64,000 nucleotides of DNA from Spirosoma aerolatum (GTDB lineage Bacteria > Bacteroidota > Bacteroidia > Cytophagales > Spirosomataceae). Each line of letters starts with the position of its first letter. Positions within the stretch are counted from its first letter, which is position 1. The stretch lies in contig NZ_CP020104.1 of assembly GCF_002056795.1 (NCBI RefSeq), positions 7,697,501 through 7,761,500 on the forward strand, read 5' to 3'. Shown here piece by piece: positions 26,146 through 34,880 of this stretch. The position numbers and the translations under genes were made by a program. The notes below the pieces were generated by a model. That model saw only the letters and a list, made by a program, of their open reading frames with translations, ran no database searches and was not told the DNA's origin.

Positions 26146-26226
26146 CTTCCAGGGGTGCCCCAAACAACGGGCTGAGATTATACCCATTGAACCTGCGCAG
26201 GTAATGCTGTGAAGGGAAATGTGCTC
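26146..26226 (+). promoter_or_regulatory. TPP riboswitch (THI element)
   Basis: The conserved aptamer blocks are in order: GGGGTGCCC (26152-26160), GGGCTGAGA (26169-26177), ACCCATTGAACCTG (26182-26195), AGGTAATGCTG (26199-26209) and AGGGAAATG (26213-26221). Thiamin pyrophosphate binding should turn off the downstream TonB-dependent receptor gene. Confidence 0.95.
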
Positions 26227-26251
26227 ATAGGCTACGTCTGTGAGTGTTTTT
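26224..26251 (+). terminator. Riboswitch expression-platform terminator
   Basis: CTCATAG (26224-26230) pairs with CTGTGAG (26238-26244) with one G-T wobble, followed by TGTTTTTA. The stem begins inside the 3' end of the aptamer, suiting a ligand-controlled termination switch. Confidence 0.6.
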
Positions 26252-26313
26252 ACAAATATCATACCAATAACAAGGTAGGTTTGGCCCCTTGCCTATCGTA
26301 ACCATTTTCAGTC

Positions 26314-28701
26314 ATGAAAAAAGGTACGACCTATCTTACCAATTCTAGTGTCCTGGTAGCCTTGCTGCTACTCAATCTGCCTGCCTGGGCGCAATTTTTT
26401 ATTTCAGGTAAAGTATCTGATGCCGACGGCGGTACACTACCAGGTGCAGCCGTTATGCTGGAAGGCACCTACAAAGGCACCTACACCGACGTAGCCGGAA
26501 ATTTTCAACTGGCCAATGTGAAACCGGGATCTGTATCCGTAAAAGTTTCACTGCTGGGCTACGAATCCCAAACGCAAACTGTAACGCTAAGTCAAAATAC
26601 GACCATCGACATTAGACTGACCAAAACGGCAGTTGCAGTCGATGAAGTCGTGGTCAGTGCGACGCGCGCGAATCAAAAATCGGCCATTGCCTATAGCGAT
26701 GTAACTCGTCGGGATCTGGACAAACTGAATCTGGGTCAGGATATTCCACAGTTGCTCAACTTTACCCCTTCTATCGTGACCACCTCCGATGCCGGAACGG
26801 GTGTTGGTTACACAGGCATTCGCATACGAGGCTCCGACGCGACGCGGGTTAATGTGACCTTGAATGGTATACCCTATAACGATGCCGAATCGCAGGGAAC
26901 GTTTTTTGTCGATATGCCCGACTTTGCTTCTTCGGTCAGCAGTATCCAGATTCAGCGGGGCGTCGGCACATCGACCAATGGGGCCGGAGCATTTGGGGCA
27001 TCCGTGAATATTCAGACGAATAAACTGGAAGCGAATCCATACGCCGAAACCAATGCATCGGCAGGTTCTTTTGGCACTCGTAAACTGAACGTACTAGCCG
27101 GAACGGGGCTGCTCAACGGTCATTTTGCTGTGGACGCCCGTTTATCTACTATTCACTCCGATGGCTTCATCGACCGGGCTTTTTCAAATCTAAAATCCTT
27201 CTATCTGTCAGGTGGGTATTATGGCAAAAAAGGATTTGTCCGGCTCAACGCCTTTTCGGGTCAGGAGCAGACCTATCAGGCCTGGAATGGTATACCGGAA
27301 GACATTCTGAAAACGAATCGGACTTATAACGCCTTTACGTACGATAACCAGACTGACAATTATCAACAGGATAATTACCAGCTTATTAGCTCCTATGAAC
27401 TTAGCAAAAACTGGCGGGCTAACCTTTCCTTTTTCTACACGAGGGGAAAAGGGTATTATGAGGAGTTCAAACCCAATGACAGCTTCAGCAAGTACGGTTT
27501 ACCCAACGTAATCATAGGCGATTCGACCATCAGTAAGACCGATATTATTCGCCGGAAATGGCTCGACAATGATTTTTACGGCACGGTGTTCTCGTTTGAT
27601 TACAATAGCTACGGGAAACTGACGGCAAACATCGGTGGAGGCTGGAACCAGTACCAGGGTGGTCATTATGGTGAGATCATCTGGGCTCGAGTGGCTGGCA
27701 ATACGAACATACGGGATCGCTACTACAATGACGATGCCATTAAGACCGACTTCAATGTGTATGCGAAAGCCTTTTACCAGTTCAGCAATCGGCTCAATGG
27801 TTTTCTGGATTTGCAGGTACGAACGGTCGGCTATTCGTTCTTAGGGTTCAACAGCCAGTTGCAGAATGTGCAGCAGAACGCCAATCTGACTTTTTTCAAC
27901 CCTAAAGCAGGCCTGACTTATTCCTTTGACGATCAGAGTACAATATATGCATCGGTTGGCGTTGGGCACCGTGAACCCAACCGCGACGACTATACGCAAT
28001 CGACACCCGCAAGCCGTCCCAAACCCGAGCAACTCCTCGATTACGAAGCCGGTTACAAACTCCAGACTGAACAGCTAGCCTTTACCGCCAATCTGTATTA
28101 CATGGATTATAAAAATCAGTTGGTCTTATCGGGTCAGTTGAACGATGTGGGGGCCTATAACCGGGTGAATATCCCCAACAGTTACCGCGCTGGTCTGGAG
28201 CTGGAAGCAGGTGCCCGATTGGCTAAGCAGCTTCGCTGGAACGTGAACGCAACCTTTAGCCAGAATAAGGTCAAGAATTTTACCGAGTATCTTGATAACT
28301 ACGACAACGGTCTTCAGGAGGCCCGTCAATACAGCCGAACCGACATTTCGTTTTCGCCCAATGTGATCGCAGGCTCACAGCTCCTATTCACTCCCGCCAA
28401 AGGATTGGAAGTAGGGCTTTTATCAAAGTATGTCGGAAAGCAATATCTCGACAATACCTCGAATGAAAGCCGGAAGTTGAATCCCTACTTCACCAACGAT
28501 ATTCGGTTGATTTATACCCTAAAGCCGAAGTTTGCTAAGGAACTGGCGTTCACGCTACTTTTCAACAACATTCTGAATGAATTGTACGAATCGAACGGAT
28601 ACACCTATGCCTACATCTCGGAAGGAAAGGTGTATGCCGATAATGCCTATTACCCACAGGCCGGGCGAAACGTTCTGGCTGGCATCCGGCTCCGGTTTTA
28701 G
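26314..28701 (+). CDS. TonB-dependent outer-membrane receptor, probably for thiamin or a precursor
   Basis: 795 residues. A signal peptide ends near PAWAQ. Residues about 28-105 are a carboxypeptidase-regulatory-like domain (ISGKVSDADGGTLPGAAV), then the plug (GYTGIRIRGSDATRVNVTLN; IQIQRGVGTSTNGAGAFG) and a 22-strand barrel ending in aromatic GIRLRF. It is not SusC-like in length. The TPP riboswitch 60 bp upstream points to uptake of thiamin or its pyrimidine part, as for other riboswitch-controlled receptors of Bacteroidota. No inner-membrane transporter or thiamin kinase gene follows, unlike many such loci. Confidence 0.9.
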   Translation: MKKGTTYLTNSSVLVALLLLNLPAWAQFFISGKVSDADGGTLPGAAVMLEGTYKGTYTDVAGNFQLANVKPGSVSVKVSLLGYESQTQTVTLSQNTTIDIRLTKTAVAVDEVVVSATRANQKSAIAYSDVTRRDLDKLNLGQDIPQLLNFTPSIVTTSDAGTGVGYTGIRIRGSDATRVNVTLNGIPYNDAESQGTFFVDMPDFASSVSSIQIQRGVGTSTNGAGAFGASVNIQTNKLEANPYAETNASAGSFGTRKLNVLAGTGLLNGHFAVDARLSTIHSDGFIDRAFSNLKSFYLSGGYYGKKGFVRLNAFSGQEQTYQAWNGIPEDILKTNRTYNAFTYDNQTDNYQQDNYQLISSYELSKNWRANLSFFYTRGKGYYEEFKPNDSFSKYGLPNVIIGDSTISKTDIIRRKWLDNDFYGTVFSFDYNSYGKLTANIGGGWNQYQGGHYGEIIWARVAGNTNIRDRYYNDDAIKTDFNVYAKAFYQFSNRLNGFLDLQVRTVGYSFLGFNSQLQNVQQNANLTFFNPKAGLTYSFDDQSTIYASVGVGHREPNRDDYTQSTPASRPKPEQLLDYEAGYKLQTEQLAFTANLYYMDYKNQLVLSGQLNDVGAYNRVNIPNSYRAGLELEAGARLAKQLRWNVNATFSQNKVKNFTEYLDNYDNGLQEARQYSRTDISFSPNVIAGSQLLFTPAKGLEVGLLSKYVGKQYLDNTSNESRKLNPYFTNDIRLIYTLKPKFAKELAFTLLFNNILNELYESNGYTYAYISEGKVYADNAYYPQAGRNVLAGIRLRF

Positions 28702-28707
28702 AAAAGT

Positions 28708-28768
28708 TAAAGGCTTCTTGTTGTGATGTCGGTTTTCAGAAAACCGACATCACAACAAGAAGCCTTTA
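28708..28768. terminator. Perfect 29-bp hairpin terminator with 3-nt loop
   Basis: 28708-28736 and 28740-28768 are exact complements separated by CAG. It lies between the convergent TonB-receptor and sugar dehydrogenase genes, so it can end both transcripts. Confidence 0.9.
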
Positions 28769-28815
28769 CCAGTGCCGCAATTCATGGCTATTAGTGACTG
28801 CAAATAGCCTTAGAA

Positions 28816-31482
28816 TTAGCGTACCAGTAGACGCTGGTGCACGGCTGGCTGATCGGCTGGGTGCAGAGTAATCAGATACAATCCGGCTGGCCAGTCCGCT
28901 ACCGAAACCCCATATTCATTCGTTCCCATCACACACCGTACAGAGCGATTGTAGGCCGTTCGACCCAGCAGGTCCGTTGCATACAATTGAGCAGTGCCCG
29001 GCATCTGGGCATTATACCGAACCGTGATCTGCTCATGCGCTGGCGAAGGGAATACCGTTAATCCGGTCTCGACTTCGGGGGTTGTACCCGTTACCACCCT
29101 GCCGCTAAACAGATACGGTTTGCTGATGATGGATTTCTCAAATTGGGGCGAACTCCAGAATAGCTTTGACGTAGCGTATCCCTGACTTTCAAGAAAATCC
29201 ATCTGGATCGTGTATGACTGTCCAGCCACCAAATCAAGCTTTCCCAACCACTCAATCGACGGCTGGGCCTCCCATTTGTCAATTAATTGTTTATTATTCA
29301 CCCAAAGCCGAACGCCATCATCGGTTTGGGTATAAAATGTGTAGGTATCGTTGAAGGGTACCTGGATTTTACCCGTCCAGCGCACCACAAAATGATCGGC
29401 CCCTACATTGGGCGCGGGTTCGCCTTCGCCCCAGTCAAAATTTACTGTCTCATCCGTTCGGGTAAAAGTTGGTGTACCGCCAATCTGGTCGGTATTACTG
29501 TAGTATTCGCCCAGTAAGCCATTTCCGGACGAAGCCGGTAAGGCCTGATACTGCATCGTCAGTGTCGGGTTTCCCGGTTGTACTTCGTAGGTAACCAACG
29601 GTGCATTCTGGCCATTGCCCCAGCCGATAAACTTATAAAAGCCCTCCGACGCAGTAGCATACGGCTTTGTCTCCAGGCTACGCAACATACCCACTACCGA
29701 TTGAAACGTTAAATCCGGTTGACGGGGTTCTCCATCCAGATACACCCGTACCCCCGTAACACTACTGGCAATGGTAACGGTAGCGATTTCGGGCTTTACA
29801 TCCACAAAGGATTCGCTCGTCAAACCCGACACATCGGTTGCCAACAGATGAATTCGATACCAGACTTCGGTAGACGTTTCGCCCACGCGAGGGATTTTGA
29901 ATGTACCTGTCGTAATACCCGAAACGGGGTCAAGCGCCGGGTGAACATGATCCTCGTGATGAAAATCGATCCACCAGGTCAGCTTGGCGTTTGACAGAGG
30001 TTGTTGACTAGAACTGACTGCATCACCAGCGAATGTGAGCACATCACCCGCCCGGTATGTTTTGTTGGTTATGGGCTGCTGAATACGCGCTACGGGCCGC
30101 TGCGCCTGCACGACGCGTAGCGACATTACATCTGAACTGTCGGCCCCGAGTGCGTTAGAGACAATACAATAAAATGTCGCGCCATTGTTGGCGAGCGTAG
30201 GGCTGCTGATGGTGTATTGGCTTTGATCGGCTCCGGCTATCAGTTTTCCATTCTGATACCATTTGTACGTCAGTGGTTTCTGACCGACCGCATTAACATT
30301 GAACGTAATGGATTCGCCAACGGGCACAAACGCATTGGGTGACTGGCTACTAATATACGGCAAACCCGAATCGAAAAACGACACTTTATGCAGAGAGCCA
30401 TTCCAGGTTGAGGTGTTGTCCTGTTGCGTGCCTCCACCAAGCCCAGACCGGGCCAGATAATATAAATATCCGTCAGGGCTAGTCGCTATCCCCACAGGTC
30501 GATCAACATTCGTCACAAACGAACCAATAATCTGACCATTTGCCGGATCGAGCGTATAAATAGTCCCATTGCAGTAATCGGCAAAAAATGCTTTGCCTTT
30601 GTATTCGGTTGGGAAGCGAAGCGTAGGCGGGTTATAAATGGCCATACCTGTTATAGCACAGCCGGTATCATGGTCATACACCTGAAGCGGATCGGCATAA
30701 TTTTCGGGGGCATCCTGATTAGTACGACGACCTTCAATAAGCGGCCAACCGTAGTTTTTCCCGGCCCGAATCTCATTAATTTCTTCAAAGCTGGCATCGC
30801 CTACATCGCCAACCAGTATCCGACCGGATATCGGGTCGATATCCATACTGAACGGGTTCCGTAAACCCAGCGCATAAATAGCCTGATATTTACCTTGCAG
30901 TTGTCCGACAAACGGGTTATTGGCTGGAATACTGCCATCGTCGTTCAAACGCAATACCTTTCCAAGCAGACTAGTCAAGCTTTGAGCGGCTGATGCATTG
31001 GTCCCTTCTCCGGTAGCAATATACAGTTTTCGATCTGGTCCAAACCGCATCACACCCGCATTATGGACAGTTGCCAACAACGGGTCAAAATCAACCAATA
31101 CAGTTTCGCTAGCCGGATCAGCCACGCCATTAGGTGCTCGAAAACGACTTAGGCGATTATGATTCTGGCCGTTTACGGTATAGTAGACGTAGAAATAGGG
31201 AGTTCGTGGAAAATCAGGATGAAAACATACTCCCGACAGGCCCCGCTCGTTGGTTACGTCAATATTGGTAACCGTCATAAACGGGTCGGGCGAGAGCACA
31301 TCGTTGACAACTTCCCGGATTTTCCCGTCTTTTTCTATCACAAAAAGCCGCCCATCGGGCGAAAAGACAAGACCTGTCGGGTTCAGATTACGGGCAACCT
31401 GCTTCTCCACAAACCCACTCGGCAGTTGGGCAAACGCCGATTTCAGCAAACCAATCAGTAAGACCGTACAAATGAAGCGCAT
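28816..31482 (-). CDS. Secreted PQQ-type sugar dehydrogenase-like protein with PA14 and T9SS type A domain
   Basis: 888 residues. A signal peptide ends near SAFAQ. Residues about 20-365 form a six-bladed soluble aldose dehydrogenase propeller (ERGLSGVCFHPDF, GLRNPFSMDIDP, EINEIRAGKNYGWP). Then come an Ig-like domain (370-460), a beta-rich linker with FHHEDHVHP, a PA14 domain (GLLGEYYSNTDQIGG to TQTDDGVRLWVNN, about 665-800) and a C-terminal type A sorting domain (VFPSPAHEQITV). It should be secreted by T9SS and probably held at the surface, acting on sugars or glycans. PQQ use is predicted by family only. Confidence 0.85.
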   Translation of the reverse strand: MRFICTVLLIGLLKSAFAQLPSGFVEKQVARNLNPTGLVFSPDGRLFVIEKDGKIREVVNDVLSPDPFMTVTNIDVTNERGLSGVCFHPDFPRTPYFYVYYTVNGQNHNRLSRFRAPNGVADPASETVLVDFDPLLATVHNAGVMRFGPDRKLYIATGEGTNASAAQSLTSLLGKVLRLNDDGSIPANNPFVGQLQGKYQAIYALGLRNPFSMDIDPISGRILVGDVGDASFEEINEIRAGKNYGWPLIEGRRTNQDAPENYADPLQVYDHDTGCAITGMAIYNPPTLRFPTEYKGKAFFADYCNGTIYTLDPANGQIIGSFVTNVDRPVGIATSPDGYLYYLARSGLGGGTQQDNTSTWNGSLHKVSFFDSGLPYISSQSPNAFVPVGESITFNVNAVGQKPLTYKWYQNGKLIAGADQSQYTISSPTLANNGATFYCIVSNALGADSSDVMSLRVVQAQRPVARIQQPITNKTYRAGDVLTFAGDAVSSSQQPLSNAKLTWWIDFHHEDHVHPALDPVSGITTGTFKIPRVGETSTEVWYRIHLLATDVSGLTSESFVDVKPEIATVTIASSVTGVRVYLDGEPRQPDLTFQSVVGMLRSLETKPYATASEGFYKFIGWGNGQNAPLVTYEVQPGNPTLTMQYQALPASSGNGLLGEYYSNTDQIGGTPTFTRTDETVNFDWGEGEPAPNVGADHFVVRWTGKIQVPFNDTYTFYTQTDDGVRLWVNNKQLIDKWEAQPSIEWLGKLDLVAGQSYTIQMDFLESQGYATSKLFWSSPQFEKSIISKPYLFSGRVVTGTTPEVETGLTVFPSPAHEQITVRYNAQMPGTAQLYATDLLGRTAYNRSVRCVMGTNEYGVSVADWPAGLYLITLHPADQPAVHQRLLVR

Positions 31483-31583
31483 TAGACCAATACAGCTAGC
31501 TAGTTAAGTTAATGCTTTCTCATATTTCGTTCATGAGACTACATTAATATGACTAACTTCCGATTTTACGGTCACATCTATGG

Positions 31584-32723
31584 TTATCCAATAGCTTGTT
31601 GCAGATCCTGAATCAGATCGTCTACGTCCTCAATTCCGACACTGAGCCGGATAAGCGTATCTTTCAGACCGTTTCGCTCACGTTCTTCTTTCGGAATACT
31701 GGCGTGTGTCATACTGGCTGGATGTGTGCAAAGTGACTCTACCCCACCTAGCGATTCGCCCAATGAAAACACCTCGAAACTTTCCATGACCCGCACGGCT
31801 TCGGGCATCGAATCGCCTTTGAGTTCAAAAGACAACATGCCACCAAAATCCCGCATTTGCTTTTTAGCCAGCTCATGCCCAACGTGCGATTCCAGCCCAG
31901 GATAATGCACCTGACTCACTTTCGGGTGCTGTTGCAGATAATGGGCCACTTTCATGGCATTTTCGCAGTGTCGCTGCATCCGAACGTGCAACGTTTTGAT
32001 GCCTCGTAATACCAGAAAGCAGTCCTGCGGTCCTGGCACTGCTCCGCAGGCATTCTGAATAAAGGCCAGCCGCTGCGCCGTTTCGTCGTCGTTCAGAACG
32101 ATAGCTCCCATCACCGTATCGGAATGCCCACCGAGGTATTTGGTCACGGAATGCATCACAATATCGGCTCCCAGATCGAGCGGATTTTGCAGATAGGGCG
32201 ATGCAAAGGTATTATCCACAACCAGTTGGATCGTATGCTGTTTGGTGATGGCCGAGATAGCAGCAATATCGACTAAACGAAGCAGCGGATTGGTAGGGGT
32301 TTCGATCCAGACCATTTTGGTAGCCGGTGTAATAGCCGCTTCCAGATTGGCCGGATTATCGAGCCCCACGAATTTGAATGTCAGTCCAAACTCCTGAAAT
32401 ACCCTGACCATAATTCGGTAAGTCCCACCATACAGATCATTGCTGGCAATAATTTCGTCGCCGGGTTTGAATAGTTTCAGAATCGCATCGGTAGCGCCTA
32501 ATCCTGACGAATAACAAATGCCATGTTTGCCATTTTCAAGCGCGGCCAGGTTATTTTGGAGCACCGTTCGAGTAGGATTCTGGGTGCGGGCGTATTCATA
32601 CCCTTTGTGTTTGCCAGGCGACTCCTGCACATAGGTGGAAGTTTGGTAAATGGGCGTCATGATGGCACCCGTCGTTGGGTCCGGCTCAATACCGGCATGG
32701 ATGGCTTTGGTTCCGAATTTCAT
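31584..32723 (-). CDS. Cystathionine gamma-synthase/gamma-lyase family PLP enzyme
   Basis: 379 residues from ATG 32723 (a TTG two codons upstream is not needed). It begins [11 protein letters not shown] and has [43 protein letters not shown] and the PLP lysine in [11 protein letters not shown] near residue 200. The C-terminus has [18 protein letters not shown]. This is the trans-sulfuration fold; synthase (methionine path) and lyase (cysteine path) cannot be separated by eye. It stands alone, with no met or cys genes beside it. Confidence 0.9.
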   Translation of the reverse strand: MKFGTKAIHAGIEPDPTTGAIMTPIYQTSTYVQESPGKHKGYEYARTQNPTRTVLQNNLAALENGKHGICYSSGLGATDAILKLFKPGDEIIASNDLYGGTYRIMVRVFQEFGLTFKFVGLDNPANLEAAITPATKMVWIETPTNPLLRLVDIAAISAITKQHTIQLVVDNTFASPYLQNPLDLGADIVMHSVTKYLGGHSDTVMGAIVLNDDETAQRLAFIQNACGAVPGPQDCFLVLRGIKTLHVRMQRHCENAMKVAHYLQQHPKVSQVHYPGLESHVGHELAKKQMRDFGGMLSFELKGDSMPEAVRVMESFEVFSLGESLGGVESLCTHPASMTHASIPKEERERNGLKDTLIRLSVGIEDVDDLIQDLQQAIG

Positions 32724-32809
32724 ACTCAAAAGTAACGAAGTTTGTAACGCGAATGGACAACCATAAGGGTTACCAAAACCCCAGCACCCGTCTTGCAGTT
32801 TACTACTAA

Positions 32810-33484
32810 GTGAAAACCACTATTCCTAAAAACATAACTGGCCCAGCCATTGCCGGACTTATACTCTCGGTAACCCCAATTGTCTTTACGTCCGTACTGA
32901 CCTACTACGCTATTATCTATGAACCAGTAATCGCTGGCTTTTCAACCTGGCAATGGATAGGCATCACCCTAACCTGCGCCGTAACCTCGGCTGGACTTAC
33001 TCCTCCAACGATGCTGGCGCTGATTTTCGGGTATTTTCTGGGCTGGAATGCCATTCTGCCGATGTTTGTCATCAATTTCGGAGGTATCCTGTTCATTAAT
33101 CTAATCGTTCGCTGGCTCGACCACGACCGGGTGTTGGCCTTTATCCGGCGCAATCCGAAGGCCCAGTCGGTACTGGATCGTATCCTGAACAACGAGCTGG
33201 AAGTTATCTTTTACGCCAAGCTCTCCCCCATTCTTCCCTTTGGTCTGACCAACCTGCTCTTTGCCTTGTCGGGGGCCCGATTGAAAAATATCTTGTTGGG
33301 TGGATTTCTGGGTATGACGCCTAGAACCATTCTGGCTGTCTGGTCGGGACACGAAGCGCATGCCATAAAAACCCTGCTCGACAACCCGAACCAGGGTTCC
33401 TGGACGCAAATCATCGTTGTCGCCTTAGTCATCGTTTCGATGGCAGGGCTCTGGCGCACGATTCAGAAATCTCTGAAACAGTAA
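32810..33484 (+). CDS. VTT/DedA-like membrane protein
   Basis: 224 residues from GTG 32810, the only start before the first membrane segment. Five or six hydrophobic segments are visible (13-35, 47-80, 83-105, 155-185, 197-217). The middle has PTMLALIFGYFLGWNAILPM and YAKLSPILPFGLTNLL with G-x-x-P-R near GMTPRTIL, consistent with the VTT (SNARE-associated, TVP38-type) domain. Such proteins are lipid scramblase candidates. Substrate is unknown. It converges on the hydrolase gene 17 bp away. Confidence 0.7.
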   Translation: MKTTIPKNITGPAIAGLILSVTPIVFTSVLTYYAIIYEPVIAGFSTWQWIGITLTCAVTSAGLTPPTMLALIFGYFLGWNAILPMFVINFGGILFINLIVRWLDHDRVLAFIRRNPKAQSVLDRILNNELEVIFYAKLSPILPFGLTNLLFALSGARLKNILLGGFLGMTPRTILAVWSGHEAHAIKTLLDNPNQGSWTQIIVVALVIVSMAGLWRTIQKSLKQ

Positions 33485-33501
33485 CTTAACCTTTGGTTCT
33501 T

Positions 33502-34305
33502 TTACTGCCTCAGTTGCTCGGCCGTTAATTCGGTCAGCCGATTATGGCCGGTACGTAAAACGGTTAGCTCATAATGCTGAAGCCGTTTAGAGAGTGGAAG
33601 AATGTACGAACCAGGCACAATCCGGTCGAAAGCACCTGTAAAAAAGTGTATGCGAATCGCATTATTATTCAGTATTGCGGCAATATGAGCCAGATCGGGC
33701 GAAATCAGTCGAAACTGTGTCCAGCTTTGGTAAACACGTTCGCGCTGTTCGGGTGTACCGAGCGACAGTTCAGCAAAGCGCATAGCGGTCCGGTTGAGCA
33801 GTCTTAGCCGAGTCAGTAGATGGCCCAATCGGTTTAAAGCGGTCAGATGCTGCAAAAAATACCGAAATAGCCATCGCCCTGGTCCTGAAGCCGTTGCCAG
33901 TTGATACCATACACTGCGGGTAATACCATCGGGAGCAATTAAGATCAACTGATCAAGTTGGTCGGCAAAGGCTTCGACCGTAGCCAGCGCAAAACGTCCC
34001 CCTAAACTGAAACCCATCAACGCGAACCGATCAATATTTTTTTCCTGTAAGAAAGTACCAATAAGTTGTTGCCAAACGGTTTTGGTTAAGAGTTGATTGT
34101 TCCGATACTGACTTTCGCCATGAAAAAATAAATCCACCGCGAAAATGGTATATTGATTTCCCAGTGTAACTTCCAGCCCTTTAAAAACTTGGCTACTTTG
34201 CCCAAAACCATGAAACGCCAGCAAAACTGCCGGACCGTTCCCGATTGTTTGGTACGCAAGCCGATTACCCGCTACCTCAATTTTTTGGACCCTGGCTTCG
34301 CTCAT
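33502..34305 (-). CDS. Alpha/beta hydrolase
   Basis: 267 residues from ATG 34305. An ATG at 34350 would overlap the divergent MaoC gene and is rejected. LLAFHGFGQSSQVF holds the oxyanion region, GFSLGGRFAL the nucleophile Ser near residue 105, TGAFDRIVPG an acid candidate and TGHNRLT the His. The triad looks complete. Substrate unknown; the divergent neighbour is a hotdog dehydratase followed by an acyl-CoA dehydrogenase, so a thioester or acyl substrate is conceivable. Confidence 0.8.
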   Translation of the reverse strand: MSEARVQKIEVAGNRLAYQTIGNGPAVLLAFHGFGQSSQVFKGLEVTLGNQYTIFAVDLFFHGESQYRNNQLLTKTVWQQLIGTFLQEKNIDRFALMGFSLGGRFALATVEAFADQLDQLILIAPDGITRSVWYQLATASGPGRWLFRYFLQHLTALNRLGHLLTRLRLLNRTAMRFAELSLGTPEQRERVYQSWTQFRLISPDLAHIAAILNNNAIRIHFFTGAFDRIVPGSYILPLSKRLQHYELTVLRTGHNRLTELTAEQLRQ

Positions 34306-34336
34306 ATCAACAAAGTTGCGAAAAACCTGAATACCT

Positions 34337-34792
34337 ATGTTAACCATCAAAAACCTGACTGAGCTAGCGGCCCTGGCTGGCCAATCGCTGGGCAGTACTG
34401 ACTACCTGCCAATCACCCAGGAAATGGTCAACCGATTTGCAGAAGCCACTGGCGACTATCAATGGATACATACCAATCCCGAACGGGCCGCTACTGAGTC
34501 GCCTTATAAGACAACGATTGCCCACGGTTTTTTTACCCTCTCACTGGCACCGCAACTTATGGCCCAGATTTATCGGGTCGAATCGGTCCGGATGGGCATT
34601 AATTATGGCGCTAATAAAATTCGGTTTACCAATGCTTTACCCGTTGGCAGTCGTTTACGATTAAATGCCCGATTGTTGAGTGTCGAGCCACAGGCGTCTG
34701 GGAGCCGGGTAGTTACAGAATGTACTTTTGAGATTGAGAATCAGCCCAAACCTGCCTGTGTTGCCGAATTAATCACATTACTGTTTGAATAA
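34337..34792 (+). CDS. MaoC-family dehydratase (R-specific enoyl-CoA hydratase-like)
   Basis: 151 residues, a single hotdog domain. The catalytic pair lies in FAEATGDYQWIHTNPERA (Asp and His), followed by TIAHGFFTLSLAP, the conserved glycine-rich helix start. It probably hydrates enoyl-CoA or removes water from 3-hydroxyacyl-CoA. An acyl-CoA dehydrogenase gene starts 88 bp downstream on the same strand, after an operator-like palindrome. It is 31 bp from the divergent hydrolase start. Confidence 0.87.
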   Translation: MLTIKNLTELAALAGQSLGSTDYLPITQEMVNRFAEATGDYQWIHTNPERAATESPYKTTIAHGFFTLSLAPQLMAQIYRVESVRMGINYGANKIRFTNALPVGSRLRLNARLLSVEPQASGSRVVTECTFEIENQPKPACVAELITLLFE

Positions 34793-34793
34793 G

Positions 34794-34811
34794 TAGTATG
34801 CAAGCATACTA
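34794..34811. promoter_or_regulatory. Perfect palindromic operator candidate before the acyl-CoA dehydrogenase gene
   Basis: TAGTATGCAAGCATACTA is an 8+2+8 palindrome. A second one, TACTAATTTAGTA (34808-34820), overlaps its end. It lies 70 bp before the start of the acyl-CoA dehydrogenase gene. TATCTTTA at 34830-34837 resembles a -7 element, so a repressor site is plausible. Confidence 0.5.
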
Positions 34812-34880
34812 ATTTAGTAGGCAATTACGTATCTTTACCCCTTCTCATTACACTGTCACAAACTAAACCACGCAATTCAG

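Noticed and set aside
34305..34350. Longer start for the hydrolase gene at 34350
   Set aside because: It would overlap the divergent MaoC start and adds residues not typical of the fold.
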